Source: CAZRSW01 sp964602845 (lineage in GTDB: Bacteria; Chloroflexota; Dehalococcoidia; Lucifugimonadales; UBA826). From it: a stretch of 52,245 nt of DNA. The position numbers and the translations under genes were made by a program. The notes under the pieces are model-generated. The model was not told the DNA's origin and made no database searches. It worked only from the letters and a program-made list of their open reading frames with translations. The stretch covers positions 1 through 52,245 of the forward strand of contig CAZRSW010000013.1 in assembly GCA_964602845.1 (NCBI GenBank), given 5' to 3'. How positions within the stretch are numbered: position 1 is the stretch's first letter; each line of letters begins with the position of its first letter. This document shows positions 33,750-43,509 of the stretch, in pieces.

Positions 33750-35060
33750 ATGCCAGCTAATCAGGCCACTCATGTTCCCCTTTTTGTTGATCTTTATCAA
33801 CTTACCATGGCTCAATCATACTGGCACAAAATACCGGATACGAAGGGTACCTTTGAGCTATCCTTCCGTTCAATGCCTCCCAATAGGGGATACATGGTTG
33901 TATATGGCGCAAGAATCGCAATTAACTTGATCAGAAATTTTGCATTTAGTCCTGAGGACTTGTCATTCTTAAGAAGTTTGAATAAATTCGATCCACAGTT
34001 TCTTGAATACATCAGTGACCTATCATTCAACTGCACAGTTAGAAGCATGCGTGATGGGGAAATTGTCTTTGGAGGGGAACCTATAATCCAGATCACAGGA
34101 TCGATTATCCAAGCCCAATTATTAGAAACCCTGCTAATCAATACTATAAATTTACGCTCCATATTGGCAACTAAATGTTCAAGAGTTCTAGATAGCGCAA
34201 GACCAAAAAAAGTGGTAGATTTGGGTGCCAGAAGGTCACCAGGGATAGAGTCCGCAATAGCATTTTCTGAGGCAGGACACCTTGTTGGGTTCGAAGGCAC
34301 TGCGTCGGTGATATCAGGAAGCAATTCCTCGATACCGTTGGTTGGCACAATGGCTCACTCTTACGTCTTAGCATTTCCTACAGAATTGACCGCATTCCGC
34401 TCATATGCGGAGGAATTTCCTGAAAACTGCACACTTTTAGTAGACACTTTCGATTCTATCAAAGGTATACGTAATGCCATCCAAGTAGGCTTAGAAATGC
34501 GAAACAAAGGTCATCACCTTAATGCAATCCGGCTAGACAGCGGTAACTTAGGCGAACTAGCCACAATAGCGAGACGTCTGCTAGACGGAGCATCACTAAA
34601 CGAGGTTCAGATCATAGTGAGTGGTGGATTGGATGAATACCAAATATCCACATTAGAAGAGAAAAAGGTTCCAATAGATACCTATGGGGTGGGAACAAAA
34701 GTTGGCGTGTCCAGTGACGCACCATGGGCAGACTGTATATACAAGCTCGTCGAAGTAGACGGCAGACCTGTTATGAAAAGTAGTGAAGGGAAACCCTCCA
34801 TTCCTTTTGCGAAGACTGTGCTACGCCAAACCAACAAACATGATATGTATGAAAGAGATCTGGTAATACGAAAGGATTCCAACGATATCAGCCAATGTGG
34901 AAGCCGTATAATATCAACCATAATTCGGGACGGGGTATTGATACATGACTTACCAGATTTAGCGGCTGCTCGGAATTATCACCACACAGTATTCGAAAGA
35001 CTTCCCGATCAATATAAGCATATAAAGAGCCCTGACCGATATCCCGTATTTATCCAATAG
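33750..35060 (+). CDS. pncB: Nicotinate phosphoribosyltransferase
   Basis: This 436-residue enzyme makes nicotinate mononucleotide from nicotinate and PRPP in the NAD salvage pathway. It shows the opening LFVDLYQLTMAQSYW (11-25), FELSFRSMPPNRGYMVVYG (35-53), the DLGARRSPG segment (157-165), and GTMAHSY (199-205) with the phosphorylated catalytic His203. The IRLDSGNLGEL and VSGGLDEYQI motifs bind substrate phosphates, followed by YGVGTKVGVS. Length fits the 430-490-residue family. The start has no clear Shine-Dalgarno; 140 bases separate it from the small unknown gene. Confidence 0.94.
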   Translation: MPANQATHVPLFVDLYQLTMAQSYWHKIPDTKGTFELSFRSMPPNRGYMVVYGARIAINLIRNFAFSPEDLSFLRSLNKFDPQFLEYISDLSFNCTVRSMRDGEIVFGGEPIIQITGSIIQAQLLETLLINTINLRSILATKCSRVLDSARPKKVVDLGARRSPGIESAIAFSEAGHLVGFEGTASVISGSNSSIPLVGTMAHSYVLAFPTELTAFRSYAEEFPENCTLLVDTFDSIKGIRNAIQVGLEMRNKGHHLNAIRLDSGNLGELATIARRLLDGASLNEVQIIVSGGLDEYQISTLEEKKVPIDTYGVGTKVGVSSDAPWADCIYKLVEVDGRPVMKSSEGKPSIPFAKTVLRQTNKHDMYERDLVIRKDSNDISQCGSRIISTIIRDGVLIHDLPDLAAARNYHHTVFERLPDQYKHIKSPDRYPVFIQ

Positions 35061-35072
35061 ATAGTCTCGACC

Positions 35073-35585
35073 TCACGTCATCATTCCGAAGGTATTTGCC
35101 CCTTTGAATTCTGTTTCAAAAATATAAGCACATCTTAGATCAGCCAAAGCTAAATTGGCTCTCGACATGTTCACCCTGGATAGGGAGGCCGAGTTAAATT
35201 TACACCGCCTCAGATCTGCATCTTCAAAGGATGAATCGTCCAAAATAGCATCAAAAAACACTGCCTCTAGTAATTTGCAGTTACCATAAATAGTAGCTAT
35301 GGAAGTCACATTTCTGAAACAGACCCACCTCATATCAGCCCTTGAAAAGTCTGCCTTTGACAGCAACGACTTGGAGAGATCAGAACCACCTAAATTTGCA
35401 TTTTGTAAATTGGCTCCAGTTAAATTGACCTCTTTGAGATTAGCATACCTTAAGTCACAGAATCGAAGATCAACCGTGCTCAAATCAATATCCGAGAGGT
35501 CCAACTTATACAAATTCTTTCCGGCAAGACTACCACCAGAATCTACGATCTTTTTCACATCCAGTCGGGTTAATTCGGCTCTCAT
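35073..35585 (-). CDS. Pentapeptide-repeat protein
   Basis: This 170-residue protein is built from pentapeptide repeats of the A(D/N)LxX type: LDLSDIDLSTVDLRFCDLRYANLKEV (split; about 28-53), NLTGANLQNANLGGSDLSKS, then ADFSRADMRW and, after a break near 90-105, FEDADLRRCKF through ANLALADLRCAYI. Such repeats form a right-handed quadrilateral beta-helix. The N-terminal 18 residues are non-repetitive. Functions range from DNA mimicry (gyrase protection) to scaffolding; nothing here decides among them. The gene is convergent with pncB, only 12 bases apart. Confidence 0.88.
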   Translation of the reverse strand: MRAELTRLDVKKIVDSGGSLAGKNLYKLDLSDIDLSTVDLRFCDLRYANLKEVNLTGANLQNANLGGSDLSKSLLSKADFSRADMRWVCFRNVTSIATIYGNCKLLEAVFFDAILDDSSFEDADLRRCKFNSASLSRVNMSRANLALADLRCAYIFETEFKGANTFGMMT

Positions 35586-35729
35586 GGAGAAACCTTTACC
35601 GTTTTACTCATAAGAACAATGATATCGGAAAACCCGCTAAATAAAAGATCCCTATGCACATGAGGTATCAAAGCCTTACCAAGTGATAGTATTGGAATAC
35701 CCATATTTACCAAAGGTAGGTCACAAAGC

Positions 35730-37298
35730 ATGCAGGACACCCTCATATCTGGCGGATTGATTATCGATGGAACAGGTAACCCGGGCTATCGGGGGGCGAT
35801 AAGTATTCGTAACAACGAGATCTCGGTCCATAGAGGGGACATATCTCATATCGAATCTAAAAGAACCATCGACGCAACTAATCATGTCGTCTGCCCAGGA
35901 TTCATTGACCTGCACTCCCATGCCGGGCTAACAATTCTTAGGGAACCACATCATGACCCAAAGATACGACAAGGTGTAACCACAGAGCTTATAGGCATAG
36001 ATGGCATATCACATGCCCCTTTCAAAAACACGGATGAACTCACAAGATACATATGGCTAGACTCTGGGTTAAATGGTTATCCCGAGATGCCTCCAAATTG
36101 GCTAACAACGAGTGAATTATTGTCCAATTACGACGATGCGGTCGCCGTAAATATTGCGTATATATTGGGGAATTCCCCCGTTAGGATATGGAGCGTAGGT
36201 TGGTCAAACTCACCAGCAAGTTCTTCACAAATAAGTAACATGAAGTCAGTTGTACGGGAATCTATGGAAGAGGGGGCCTGGGGATTGTCAACTGGATTAG
36301 ATTATCCTCCAGGAGCTTACGCATCTACTACAGAGCTCATCGAACTTTCAAAAGAATGTGAAAAATTGGGGGGTTTTTATCATACACACACCAGAGCAAG
36401 CTTAAAAAAGCATGGCACTGTAGCACCTTGGCAAGAAGCAATTGAAATCGGCAAAGCATCGGGAATCCCTGTGCACCTGACCCATTTCAGACAAAGCTTC
36501 CAAGGTGATGGTAGCCATCTTGATTATCTAAATTTAGTGGACAATGCACGATCAGATGGAATGGACGTAACTTTCGATTGCTATACCTATCCCTATTCAG
36601 GGACGACTATTACCATGTCATTCCCTCACTGGGTCAAGGACGGTGGGCCAGAAAAACTAATTTCCGTACTTTCAGATAAAAATGAACGCCTGAAATTGAA
36701 AAAGGAGCTTTCTAGTGACGTATTGGAAAATAACTGGTTGACAAATTTCCGTAATGACGGCAATCGAATCTACGATGGCAAACTGATAACCGACATAGCC
36801 CAAATGCGAGATCAAGATCCGGCAGACGCGTTGTTAGACCTTTTACTTGATGAGAATTTAGGCATATCAACGGTAGGATTAGGCACCAATGCGCAAACGC
36901 TTCCAGCCTTTGTTTCTCACCCTGCGGGTATGATCGCAAGTGATGCTATTTTATTTGGAGAATACCCTAATCCAAGATCATATGGATGTTTCCCGATTGT
37001 CCTAGCAGAATTTGTCAGAGCAGAAAAACATTTGCGGTTGCCCGAGGCTATTAGAAAAATGACATCTTTTCCAGCTCAAAGGCTAGGTCTCAAAAACAGA
37101 GGACTGATTAAGGAAGGTTTTAAGGCTGACCTAGTATTATTCAACCCGGAAACCGTAAAAGCTCCTGCCACTAAGTCCAATCCTAAACAATACCCTATCG
37201 GCATTGACTACGTGATCGTAAATGGCCAAGTAGTTATAGAGAACGGGGAAAATACTGGAATACTAGCTGGCCGATCATTGCGGAGGGGACGAGATTAA
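35730..37298 (+). CDS. N-acyl-D-amino-acid deacylase / D-aminoacylase-like amidohydrolase
   Basis: This 522-residue TIM-barrel amidohydrolase (family 3) has SGGLIIDGTGNPGYRGAISI (7-26), GFIDLHSHAGLTIL (57-70) with the metal pair His62-x-His64, the conserved Cys of CPGFID, TELIGIDGISHAP, GAWGLSTGLDYPPGAYAST, then FYHTHTR and PVHLTHFR carrying further metal His residues. The C-terminal RLGLKNRGLIKEGFKADLVLFNPETV is the family's closing motif. It probably hydrolyses N-acyl-D-amino acids or a related cyclic amide; dihydropyrimidinase-like activity is less likely. It fits an amide and peptide scavenging lifestyle together with the Ntn hydrolases further right. Confidence 0.88.
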   Translation: MQDTLISGGLIIDGTGNPGYRGAISIRNNEISVHRGDISHIESKRTIDATNHVVCPGFIDLHSHAGLTILREPHHDPKIRQGVTTELIGIDGISHAPFKNTDELTRYIWLDSGLNGYPEMPPNWLTTSELLSNYDDAVAVNIAYILGNSPVRIWSVGWSNSPASSSQISNMKSVVRESMEEGAWGLSTGLDYPPGAYASTTELIELSKECEKLGGFYHTHTRASLKKHGTVAPWQEAIEIGKASGIPVHLTHFRQSFQGDGSHLDYLNLVDNARSDGMDVTFDCYTYPYSGTTITMSFPHWVKDGGPEKLISVLSDKNERLKLKKELSSDVLENNWLTNFRNDGNRIYDGKLITDIAQMRDQDPADALLDLLLDENLGISTVGLGTNAQTLPAFVSHPAGMIASDAILFGEYPNPRSYGCFPIVLAEFVRAEKHLRLPEAIRKMTSFPAQRLGLKNRGLIKEGFKADLVLFNPETVKAPATKSNPKQYPIGIDYVIVNGQVVIENGENTGILAGRSLRRGRD

Positions 37299-37352
37299 CG
37301 CTTCTAAAACTCACAAACCATCAGCCCTAACATTCCTGAGATTAAATTCACA

Positions 37353-38321
37353 ATGCATATTTACACTCCGCCAATAGACTCAAAATTGATAAGGAAATTA
37401 TATAGCCTTTGGTCACAGGCATTTGGCGAAAACGAAGATCCAGACATATCCGTGGAAACCTTGAAAAATCACGGTCTAGAGGGAGAAGAGCTTAACCTGT
37501 TTTGTGTCTTTCAAGAAGAAGATCTCACAGCAACGGCTGTCTCGATAGTATCTTCAAATTTACCGGAACTAGGTGCCGTCGGTGAAGTAGCCACAGACCT
37601 AGCTTACAGAAATCAAGGATTAGCGAGTAAAGTATGCGGGAGGCTTCTGGACCATTTCAAACATAACAACGGTAAAGTCTTATTCCTGGGAACTACCAAC
37701 CCAAACGCAGCACGAATCTACCAACGTCTCGGATGGAATCACATTCCAAAAACTACACTAATGGTAAACATGGTAAACGGAGATGACTACCACGACCATC
37801 TCAGGGATTATTACAAGGATTTAAGTCTATACCAAATACGACCTGCCAACTACAAATCCCGGATTCCAATAATTCCCTTATTTATCACCCCTAACAACTG
37901 GCAAGTATTGGACATTAATGTACCTATGTATTCAATCAATGACATGCCCTTATCATCTTGTCTAGGTATCTACAGAAGGTACAACTACATAAGAAGATGT
38001 GGAGGTGGCAACTGGTTCACAGCCGAAACAGGCGATGGAAAAATCATCGGGATATCCAGTTGTGCACTGATCGGGGAGGACTCCTATCTTGTGGATGGAT
38101 TTTGCCATAATGATTATCCAGAGGTATTCAAGGAATTATTATCAACAACGCTAAATTGGTGTAGGAAACAAAATGCCAGAACCACTATAATGAGGCTATC
38201 AGACACTGACGAGAACAAGTTAAATTTCGTTGAAGATCTCGGATACCCAAATCCTAGAATAGGCCCACCACTGAAGCATGGTGAACAAAACGTAAACACT
38301 CTTGAGTATGCTATTGAGTAG
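37353..38321 (+). CDS. GNAT-family N-acetyltransferase with a probable second degenerate domain
   Basis: This is a 322-residue protein. The first half carries a clear GNAT core: AVGEVATDLAYRNQGLASKVCGRLLDHF (split; about 74-101) with the acetyl-CoA pyrophosphate loop RNQGLA, then FLGTTNPNAARIYQRLGW. The second half (about 215-320: GNWFTAETGDGKIIGISS through MRLSDTDENKLNFVEDLGY) looks like another GNAT fold lacking the loop, making a tandem architecture. The acceptor is unknown. It lies 54 bases after the amidohydrolase gene on the same strand, so the two may be cotranscribed. Confidence 0.82.
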   Translation: MHIYTPPIDSKLIRKLYSLWSQAFGENEDPDISVETLKNHGLEGEELNLFCVFQEEDLTATAVSIVSSNLPELGAVGEVATDLAYRNQGLASKVCGRLLDHFKHNNGKVLFLGTTNPNAARIYQRLGWNHIPKTTLMVNMVNGDDYHDHLRDYYKDLSLYQIRPANYKSRIPIIPLFITPNNWQVLDINVPMYSINDMPLSSCLGIYRRYNYIRRCGGGNWFTAETGDGKIIGISSCALIGEDSYLVDGFCHNDYPEVFKELLSTTLNWCRKQNARTTIMRLSDTDENKLNFVEDLGYPNPRIGPPLKHGEQNVNTLEYAIE

Positions 38322-38440
38322 TCATCATAGCACCTGGTCAGTTGGTCTAAGTGAGATTAGCATAAAATCACTATCACAGACACTGAGGCTATAAATATAT
38401 ATTCGTACAACAAATATTCTAATTAGAGTGAGGTACAGTC

Positions 38441-39202
38441 ATGAAGATAGTAAGGTTTCTTTGGGAATCTGAGGTCAATTGGGGAATTATTGAAGGAAAT
38501 CTGATTAGAGAATTGTCCGGGGAAATGTATCAATCTGTATCTCCGGGAAACGTTGTGGGACCTGCCGCGCAAGCCACAATACTACCCCCGCTTCAGAAAA
38601 CTAATAAAGTGCCCGCTATAGCAGCCAACTATGGGGAAAAAGATGAAAGAGACGGGCCCGGTATTTTCTTAAAACAACCCGGAACTTACGTAGGGCACAA
38701 AGCCCCAGTAATCTACCCAAGAAGCTGCAAGAAAATAGTACACGAAGCAGAAGTTGGTATCGTCATCGGAAAAACGTGCCGCCAAGTTCCCGAGGACGAG
38801 GCCTTGGACTATGTCTTCGGTTATACCTGTGTGAACGATATAACTGCATTAGAACTAGAGAAAAGTGACTCGGGTAAAGGAACCTCCATGAGATGGAAAC
38901 ATTTCGATACGTTTTGCCCAATTGGACCCGTAATTGAAACTGAAATAGACGGTCAAAATCTAGATATTGAGTGTCGTGTCAACGGAAACATTGATGTTTC
39001 AGGTAACAGTGCAGACATGATATTTCCAATTCCGATGTTAATAAGTTGGGTTTCAGAGGTAATGACACTATACCCCGGTGATATCATCCCCACGGGTTGT
39101 CCAGAGATAGGTGAATTAAATATCGGTGATACCGTGGATGTACAAATCCAAGGGATTGGAACCTTGACTAATCACGTTATGAAAGATTCCACTACTTTTT
39201 GA
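38441..39202 (+). CDS. Fumarylacetoacetate hydrolase-family protein
   Basis: This 253-residue enzyme of the FAH family acts on C-C bonds of dicarbonyl acids, or as an oxaloacetate decarboxylase or 2-hydroxyhepta-2,4-diene-1,7-dioate isomerase. Metal ligands are visible in VHEAEVGIVIGK (Glu102, Glu104) and in GYTCVNDITA (Asp133). FLKQPGTYVGHKAPV and IPTGCPEIGE are the usual substrate-site segments. A GTGAGG ribosome-binding site precedes the ATG. Substrate cannot be assigned. It stands alone; the downstream SDR is convergent. Confidence 0.9.
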   Translation: MKIVRFLWESEVNWGIIEGNLIRELSGEMYQSVSPGNVVGPAAQATILPPLQKTNKVPAIAANYGEKDERDGPGIFLKQPGTYVGHKAPVIYPRSCKKIVHEAEVGIVIGKTCRQVPEDEALDYVFGYTCVNDITALELEKSDSGKGTSMRWKHFDTFCPIGPVIETEIDGQNLDIECRVNGNIDVSGNSADMIFPIPMLISWVSEVMTLYPGDIIPTGCPEIGELNIGDTVDVQIQGIGTLTNHVMKDSTTF

Positions 39203-39328
39203 AGAGTCCTCTCCAGTCTGACCCGCTATTTCACTGACCAAGGCAATTCATTGGTAATACCCGCCGGTCACGACGCCTGTTGAGTAATTTACAAAACCAA
39301 ATAAAACCCTCTAGTACTCTGCTTCGGC

Positions 39329-40096
39329 TCACTTAGCAGAAGCTCCACCATCAACCATTAGAGGTGTCCCCGTTATAAAAGAAGATTCCTCCGAAGCTAA
39401 GAACAGCGCCGCGTATGCAACCTCCTCTGGCTGACCTACTCGATTCAAAAAACTTGCATGCGCTGCCGATGAAAGGAATTCCTCCCTATCCGCACCTTCG
39501 AATGAGATATGTTTTTCCGTCGCCGGGGTGTATATTGATCCAGGGCATACACAGTTAACTCGAATATTATACTTAGCGAGATCCATCGCCAGACACCGGG
39601 TCAGTTGCAATAAGGCACCTTTTGAAGAACAATAGGGTATGAAGTCAGGTGATGCGAGAAAACTGCCGATAGAGGCTATATTCACAATCGAAGGCGCCTT
39701 CGACTTCTTCAAATACGGCAAGGCATACTTAACGGCATCGGATGCTCCGATAAGATTAACTCCTAAAACATTATTCCAATCAGCCCTAGTCACATTCTCA
39801 ATGTTCCCAAATATAAAAGATGCGGCGTTGTTAACCAATATATCTATACCGCCAAGAAATTGGACAGATTCATGTACAAGACGATCCAAATCAGCAGTTG
39901 AAGACACATCAGTCCTGACGAACAGAGGAGCCTGACGACCGCTAGCCTCAATACGTGACACGGTCTCTCCTCCGCCCTCAATGTCTATATCAGCAACTAC
40001 TACGCCCGCACCTTCTTGAGAAAATAGTTCACAGATTGCCCTACCTATGCCAGATGCTCCTCCCGTCACAATTACCCTCTTATCCTGTAATCTCAC
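39329..40096 (-). CDS. Short-chain dehydrogenase/reductase (SDR)
   Basis: This 255-residue classical SDR has the cofactor loop VTGGASGIGRAI (10-21), ADID after the second strand (NAD preference), NNAAS (NNAG equivalent), catalytic Ser in NIASIGS, Tyr and Lys in YCSSKGALL, and RVNCVCPGSIYTP. The C-terminus ends in TGTPLMVDGGASAK. The specific alcohol or keto substrate is unknown. Its promoter region contains the strongest palindrome of the window, 45 bases before the ATG. Confidence 0.92.
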   Translation of the reverse strand: MRLQDKRVIVTGGASGIGRAICELFSQEGAGVVVADIDIEGGGETVSRIEASGRQAPLFVRTDVSSTADLDRLVHESVQFLGGIDILVNNAASFIFGNIENVTRADWNNVLGVNLIGASDAVKYALPYLKKSKAPSIVNIASIGSFLASPDFIPYCSSKGALLQLTRCLAMDLAKYNIRVNCVCPGSIYTPATEKHISFEGADREEFLSSAAHASFLNRVGQPEEVAYAALFLASEESSFITGTPLMVDGGASAK

Positions 40097-40140
40097 TAAA
40101 TACCTCGCTATTAAATAAGTTTTTCTTCTACCATTTATTA

Positions 40141-40172
40141 TTAAATTGATTGATAGTTATCAATCAATTTAA
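40141..40172. promoter_or_regulatory. Perfect 15-bp-arm palindrome, candidate operator
   Basis: TTAAATTGATTGATA (40141-40155) and its exact complement TATCAATCAATTTAA (40158-40172) are separated by only GT. It lies between the divergent SDR (start 40096) and methyltransferase (start 40271) genes, in the position of an operator for one or both. The two-base spacer argues against a transcript hairpin and for a dimeric DNA-binding protein. The regulator is not in the window. Confidence 0.6.
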
Positions 40173-40270
40173 ACGATGAGACAGACAACTCGGATGATAC
40201 CAAATCATGGGAACGTGGGTTAATATCCTTTTAAGAAATACGGTTATACGAAATAATCCGCGGGGAAATC

Positions 40271-41122
40271 ATGAAGTATTCTAGGAAAACCAGACTTCAA
40301 GAATGGCGAGAACAGGTGATATCCCATCACTCACAATCCATATCAGCCCAATATAAATATGACCCAAACCAAGATTTCTGGCGAGGTGACACCGCCCGTT
40401 TCAGGGATGACCCATTCCGAATTGACGACCCAGTATTAAGCAAACTCTCAGCCGAATTTAACGACTGCTCCTCTGTATTAGATGTGGGAGGAGGAGCTGG
40501 GAGATTCGCACTGCCCTTGGCCCTAACTAAAAGAAAAGTAACTGTCGTTGACTCCTCAGAAAGTATGCTCCAACAACTACGGACCGATTCCGAATATTTC
40601 AACATCGCCAATGTCAACACTTTACTGTCTCTCTGGGAAGATTCGGACATAGAACCTCACGATGGGGTTTTATGCTCGCATGTCACCTACGGCATCGAAG
40701 ACATTGCCAGTTTTGTAAATAATTTGATAGCTCACGCTAATAGGCGTGTGTTAATACTCACTTTTATGGACTCACCTCAATCTCATTTGGAACATATATG
40801 GGAAATTGTTCACGAAGAACAACGGATTAATCTTCCAGGGGCCCCGGAATTGATGAACGCTCTCTGGTACTTGGGATTAACACCTGACCTGGAAGTGATT
40901 GGAACTTTGGCCCCACACAGCTACAAAACCCTTGAGCTTGCTAAATCAGATTTACGCAGAAGACTTTACATAAACGAAGGTGATGAAAAAGACTCTAGAT
41001 TTACCTCCAATATCAATAAGCAACTGGAAACAGTAGCCGATGGCATCGGATTAAAATATTCGCCTGAACGTATCCTGTGTCTAATAAAGTTGGAACCAAG
41101 TCACAGAAAAGTCGCAAATTAG
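40271..41122 (+). CDS. Class I SAM-dependent methyltransferase
   Basis: This 283-residue protein has the SAM-binding motif VLDVGGGAGRFALPLAL (69-85), an acidic strand-two end (VTVVDSSESML) and DGVLCSHVTYGI as motif post-II/III. The N-terminal 60 residues (including DFWRGDTARFRDDPFR) are a substrate-side cap. The product is not predictable. GGGG precedes the ATG. It is divergent from the SDR across the palindromic operator; a functional link is only suggested. Confidence 0.82.
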   Translation: MKYSRKTRLQEWREQVISHHSQSISAQYKYDPNQDFWRGDTARFRDDPFRIDDPVLSKLSAEFNDCSSVLDVGGGAGRFALPLALTKRKVTVVDSSESMLQQLRTDSEYFNIANVNTLLSLWEDSDIEPHDGVLCSHVTYGIEDIASFVNNLIAHANRRVLILTFMDSPQSHLEHIWEIVHEEQRINLPGAPELMNALWYLGLTPDLEVIGTLAPHSYKTLELAKSDLRRRLYINEGDEKDSRFTSNINKQLETVADGIGLKYSPERILCLIKLEPSHRKVAN

Positions 41123-41235
41123 TCTGCCAAACCATACGTTTCCCTAACTTCTCACTTGTTTGGATTCATCGAACCATAAATATTTTATCCAAGCAAGAAT
41201 GAATAACCCTGGATCAGGGAACCCCGCATAAGCCC

Positions 41236-42264
41236 TCACGGCTTTAGCATTATCTTGACGGATTCGTCCCCGGATCTCAGACTTTCAAAAGCTTCTTCAA
41301 AAGAAGCCAGAGGGCATTCAGAAGTTGTTAGAGATTGAACATCTATAACCCCTTCCGCAAGCATTCTTATAGCGAGAGGAAATTCCTCTACGTATATAAA
41401 ACTCCCTCGGATAGCTAGCTCCTTAAACACAAATTCACTAGCGACCATTTTCAAGGGTTCAGGTGCAATCCCTACAACCGTGACCGTGCTCTTTGGAGCG
41501 GCTAATGCTACCGCGCTTTGGAACCCAATCGGATTACCGGAACATTCGAATATCACGTCCGGCATCTTCAATTGTCTATCCATAAAAAGTTCACTGACAT
41601 CCCCTTCACCAGGGTCAATGGTCACATCAGCTCCCAATCTCTCTGCCTCGAGCCTTCGAAACTTCGATGGTTCAACAACAGTAACAGCGGCCGCACCAAT
41701 ATTCTTTAACAACTGTGTCATAAGCAGACCTATAGGACCACCACCAAATACCACCCCGCAATCTCCAAACTGAAAACCAGAATTCGTGACCGCCCGAACA
41801 GAGACCGCCAATGGCTCTACCCAAGCACCTTGCAGGGTAGAAACTCCTTCATGTAGTCGATGAATTGACCTCACAGGAACTCGTACGTACTCAGCCAAAC
41901 CTCCATCCCTCTGGACTCCCAGCGCAGCCTCTCGGACAGCATACGCACAAAGATTATAGTTTCCTCGTAAACAGCTCGAACATTTTCCGCATATATCACC
42001 ATTTGGATTTACGGCTACACGTTCCCCCACCTTCCAACCAGAAACACCTCCGCCTAATTCAACTATTTCCCCCGCAAATTCATGTCCCATTATCACGCCC
42101 TCTTTGAAATGATCCATGAGACTAGGCGCATGCAAGTCAGTTCCGCATATACCGCAATATTGACTGTTAACCAATACTTCTCCAGGCCCTGGCCGAGGCA
42201 CGGGTCTTTGCTCAAAGGTTATTTTTCCATCCTTAGTAAGCACTACGGCATGCATTGTTTCCAT
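41236..42264 (-). CDS. Zinc-dependent alcohol dehydrogenase (MDR superfamily)
   Basis: This 342-residue medium-chain dehydrogenase has the catalytic zinc ligands Cys37 (in YCGICGTDLHA), His61-Glu62 (MGHEFAGE) and the structural zinc cluster Cys92, Cys95, Cys98, Cys106 (ICGKCSSCLRGNYNLC). The Rossmann motif is GGGPIGLL near 174-181. The pattern GTDLH and overall size fit the sorbitol/threonine/2,3-butanediol dehydrogenase branch. It is the last gene of a probable operon SnoaL-like, Gfo/Idh/MocA, alcohol dehydrogenase; intergenic distance 120 bases. Confidence 0.92.
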   Translation of the reverse strand: METMHAVVLTKDGKITFEQRPVPRPGPGEVLVNSQYCGICGTDLHAPSLMDHFKEGVIMGHEFAGEIVELGGGVSGWKVGERVAVNPNGDICGKCSSCLRGNYNLCAYAVREAALGVQRDGGLAEYVRVPVRSIHRLHEGVSTLQGAWVEPLAVSVRAVTNSGFQFGDCGVVFGGGPIGLLMTQLLKNIGAAAVTVVEPSKFRRLEAERLGADVTIDPGEGDVSELFMDRQLKMPDVIFECSGNPIGFQSAVALAAPKSTVTVVGIAPEPLKMVASEFVFKELAIRGSFIYVEEFPLAIRMLAEGVIDVQSLTTSECPLASFEEAFESLRSGDESVKIMLKP

Positions 42265-42384
42265 AACGGGCGCCCCCTATTGGTGTTTTCCAGAAATTAC
42301 TTCTAACATAACAACCCTCCCATCGACCCAGTTTCATTCAGTCTCCCAATTCCATAAGTTTACAAAGCCCCTGAGAATATGTTC

Positions 42385-43473
42385 CTACAAACTCGTGTAA
42401 ACAACAGATTCCATATCCGAAGATTTGTAAACAGATAAACCAACATCTAGTACGTGGCGAGCGAACCCAATGTCCATGTACGGTTGCCTTCCAAGTAAAA
42501 TCCCTTCTACAAAACTTTTTGCTGCCCCATTAAAACCTTCAATCCAATCTGAACTTAAGTAATAAGAAGTAGGCAAACCTTCTTTGAACAACATCAATGG
42601 CGGTAAGTCTAACGATTCACCAGAACACCTTGTCACCCATATAATGCCCTTCTCTCCTACAATCTCAAAGAATTCATCAACAGGATAATATTTGGTCTTG
42701 AATGGCAACTCATGGGCACTAGCGTAATCAATCGTGATGAGACAATCTTTATTCTTAACTTTCATGATAGCGGCACTGGGGCATTCATTAACCGGACTCC
42801 CCGCAACATGGACACCGGCATTCGTAAAATCATTCCTTTCCGATACAATACTTGTCACCTTTTCGACCTCGCCCACCCAAAAAATAGCAGTAGCATACTT
42901 ATGCCATCCATCATCATACAGTGTGCCACCAGCATTCAAGTTTTCATCCATACGCCACTTATGAGCCTCCTCCTGAACGGCGATACGAGCATTAGAAGCG
43001 TCGCCCCGTATCGTCCGTATTCTAACCAAACTTGGTTCTCCGATCTGCCCTGAATCTATTAACGTTTTGGCTTTTACTATGGGTGGATAATAAAGAAAGT
43101 TTTCGGTAATTCTAAAAGTGCGATTGCTCCTCCGCACGACCTCCTCAATTCGTTGTACCTCATCTAAATTGCTGCAGATAGGTTTCTGGCATGACACATG
43201 TTTACCACTATTCAACCCATCTATTATTTGATCCACATGCATATATGTGGGTGTTAGAAGTTCCACAGCATCCACTTGGTCGTCATTTAATAGGTCTGAA
43301 TACTCTGAATAGATCTTCGGATTTATCCCCCAAGCCTCTGCCTTCGCAACGGCTCGATCTATAACCGGATCGCAAAGCGCAACAACATCACATTGAGGGT
43401 TATCCAAGTAACCCGGCGCATTTAATTGAGATATGCTGCCACATCCAACGATCGCTATATTCAGCTTTCCCAT
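42385..43473 (-). CDS. Gfo/Idh/MocA-family oxidoreductase
   Basis: This 362-residue NAD(P)-dependent dehydrogenase of sugars, inositols or their derivatives has the Rossmann motif AIVGCGSISQLNAPGYL, the EKP-loop equivalent KHVSCQKPICSNLDE (about 108-122) in which QKP replaces EKP, and a C-terminal substrate domain with the HKW...GGTLYDDGWHKY region carrying catalytic Asp and His. I chose the ATG at 43473 because GGAGAGG lies five bases before it; a TTG 27 bases upstream would read through that site. It is 36 bases after the SnoaL-like gene. The substrate is unknown. Confidence 0.9.
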   Translation of the reverse strand: MGKLNIAIVGCGSISQLNAPGYLDNPQCDVVALCDPVIDRAVAKAEAWGINPKIYSEYSDLLNDDQVDAVELLTPTYMHVDQIIDGLNSGKHVSCQKPICSNLDEVQRIEEVVRRSNRTFRITENFLYYPPIVKAKTLIDSGQIGEPSLVRIRTIRGDASNARIAVQEEAHKWRMDENLNAGGTLYDDGWHKYATAIFWVGEVEKVTSIVSERNDFTNAGVHVAGSPVNECPSAAIMKVKNKDCLITIDYASAHELPFKTKYYPVDEFFEIVGEKGIIWVTRCSGESLDLPPLMLFKEGLPTSYYLSSDWIEGFNGAAKSFVEGILLGRQPYMDIGFARHVLDVGLSVYKSSDMESVVYTSL

Positions 43474-43509
43474 GTGAACCTCTCCACAACTCAAGTGCAA
43501 ATTAGCAAA

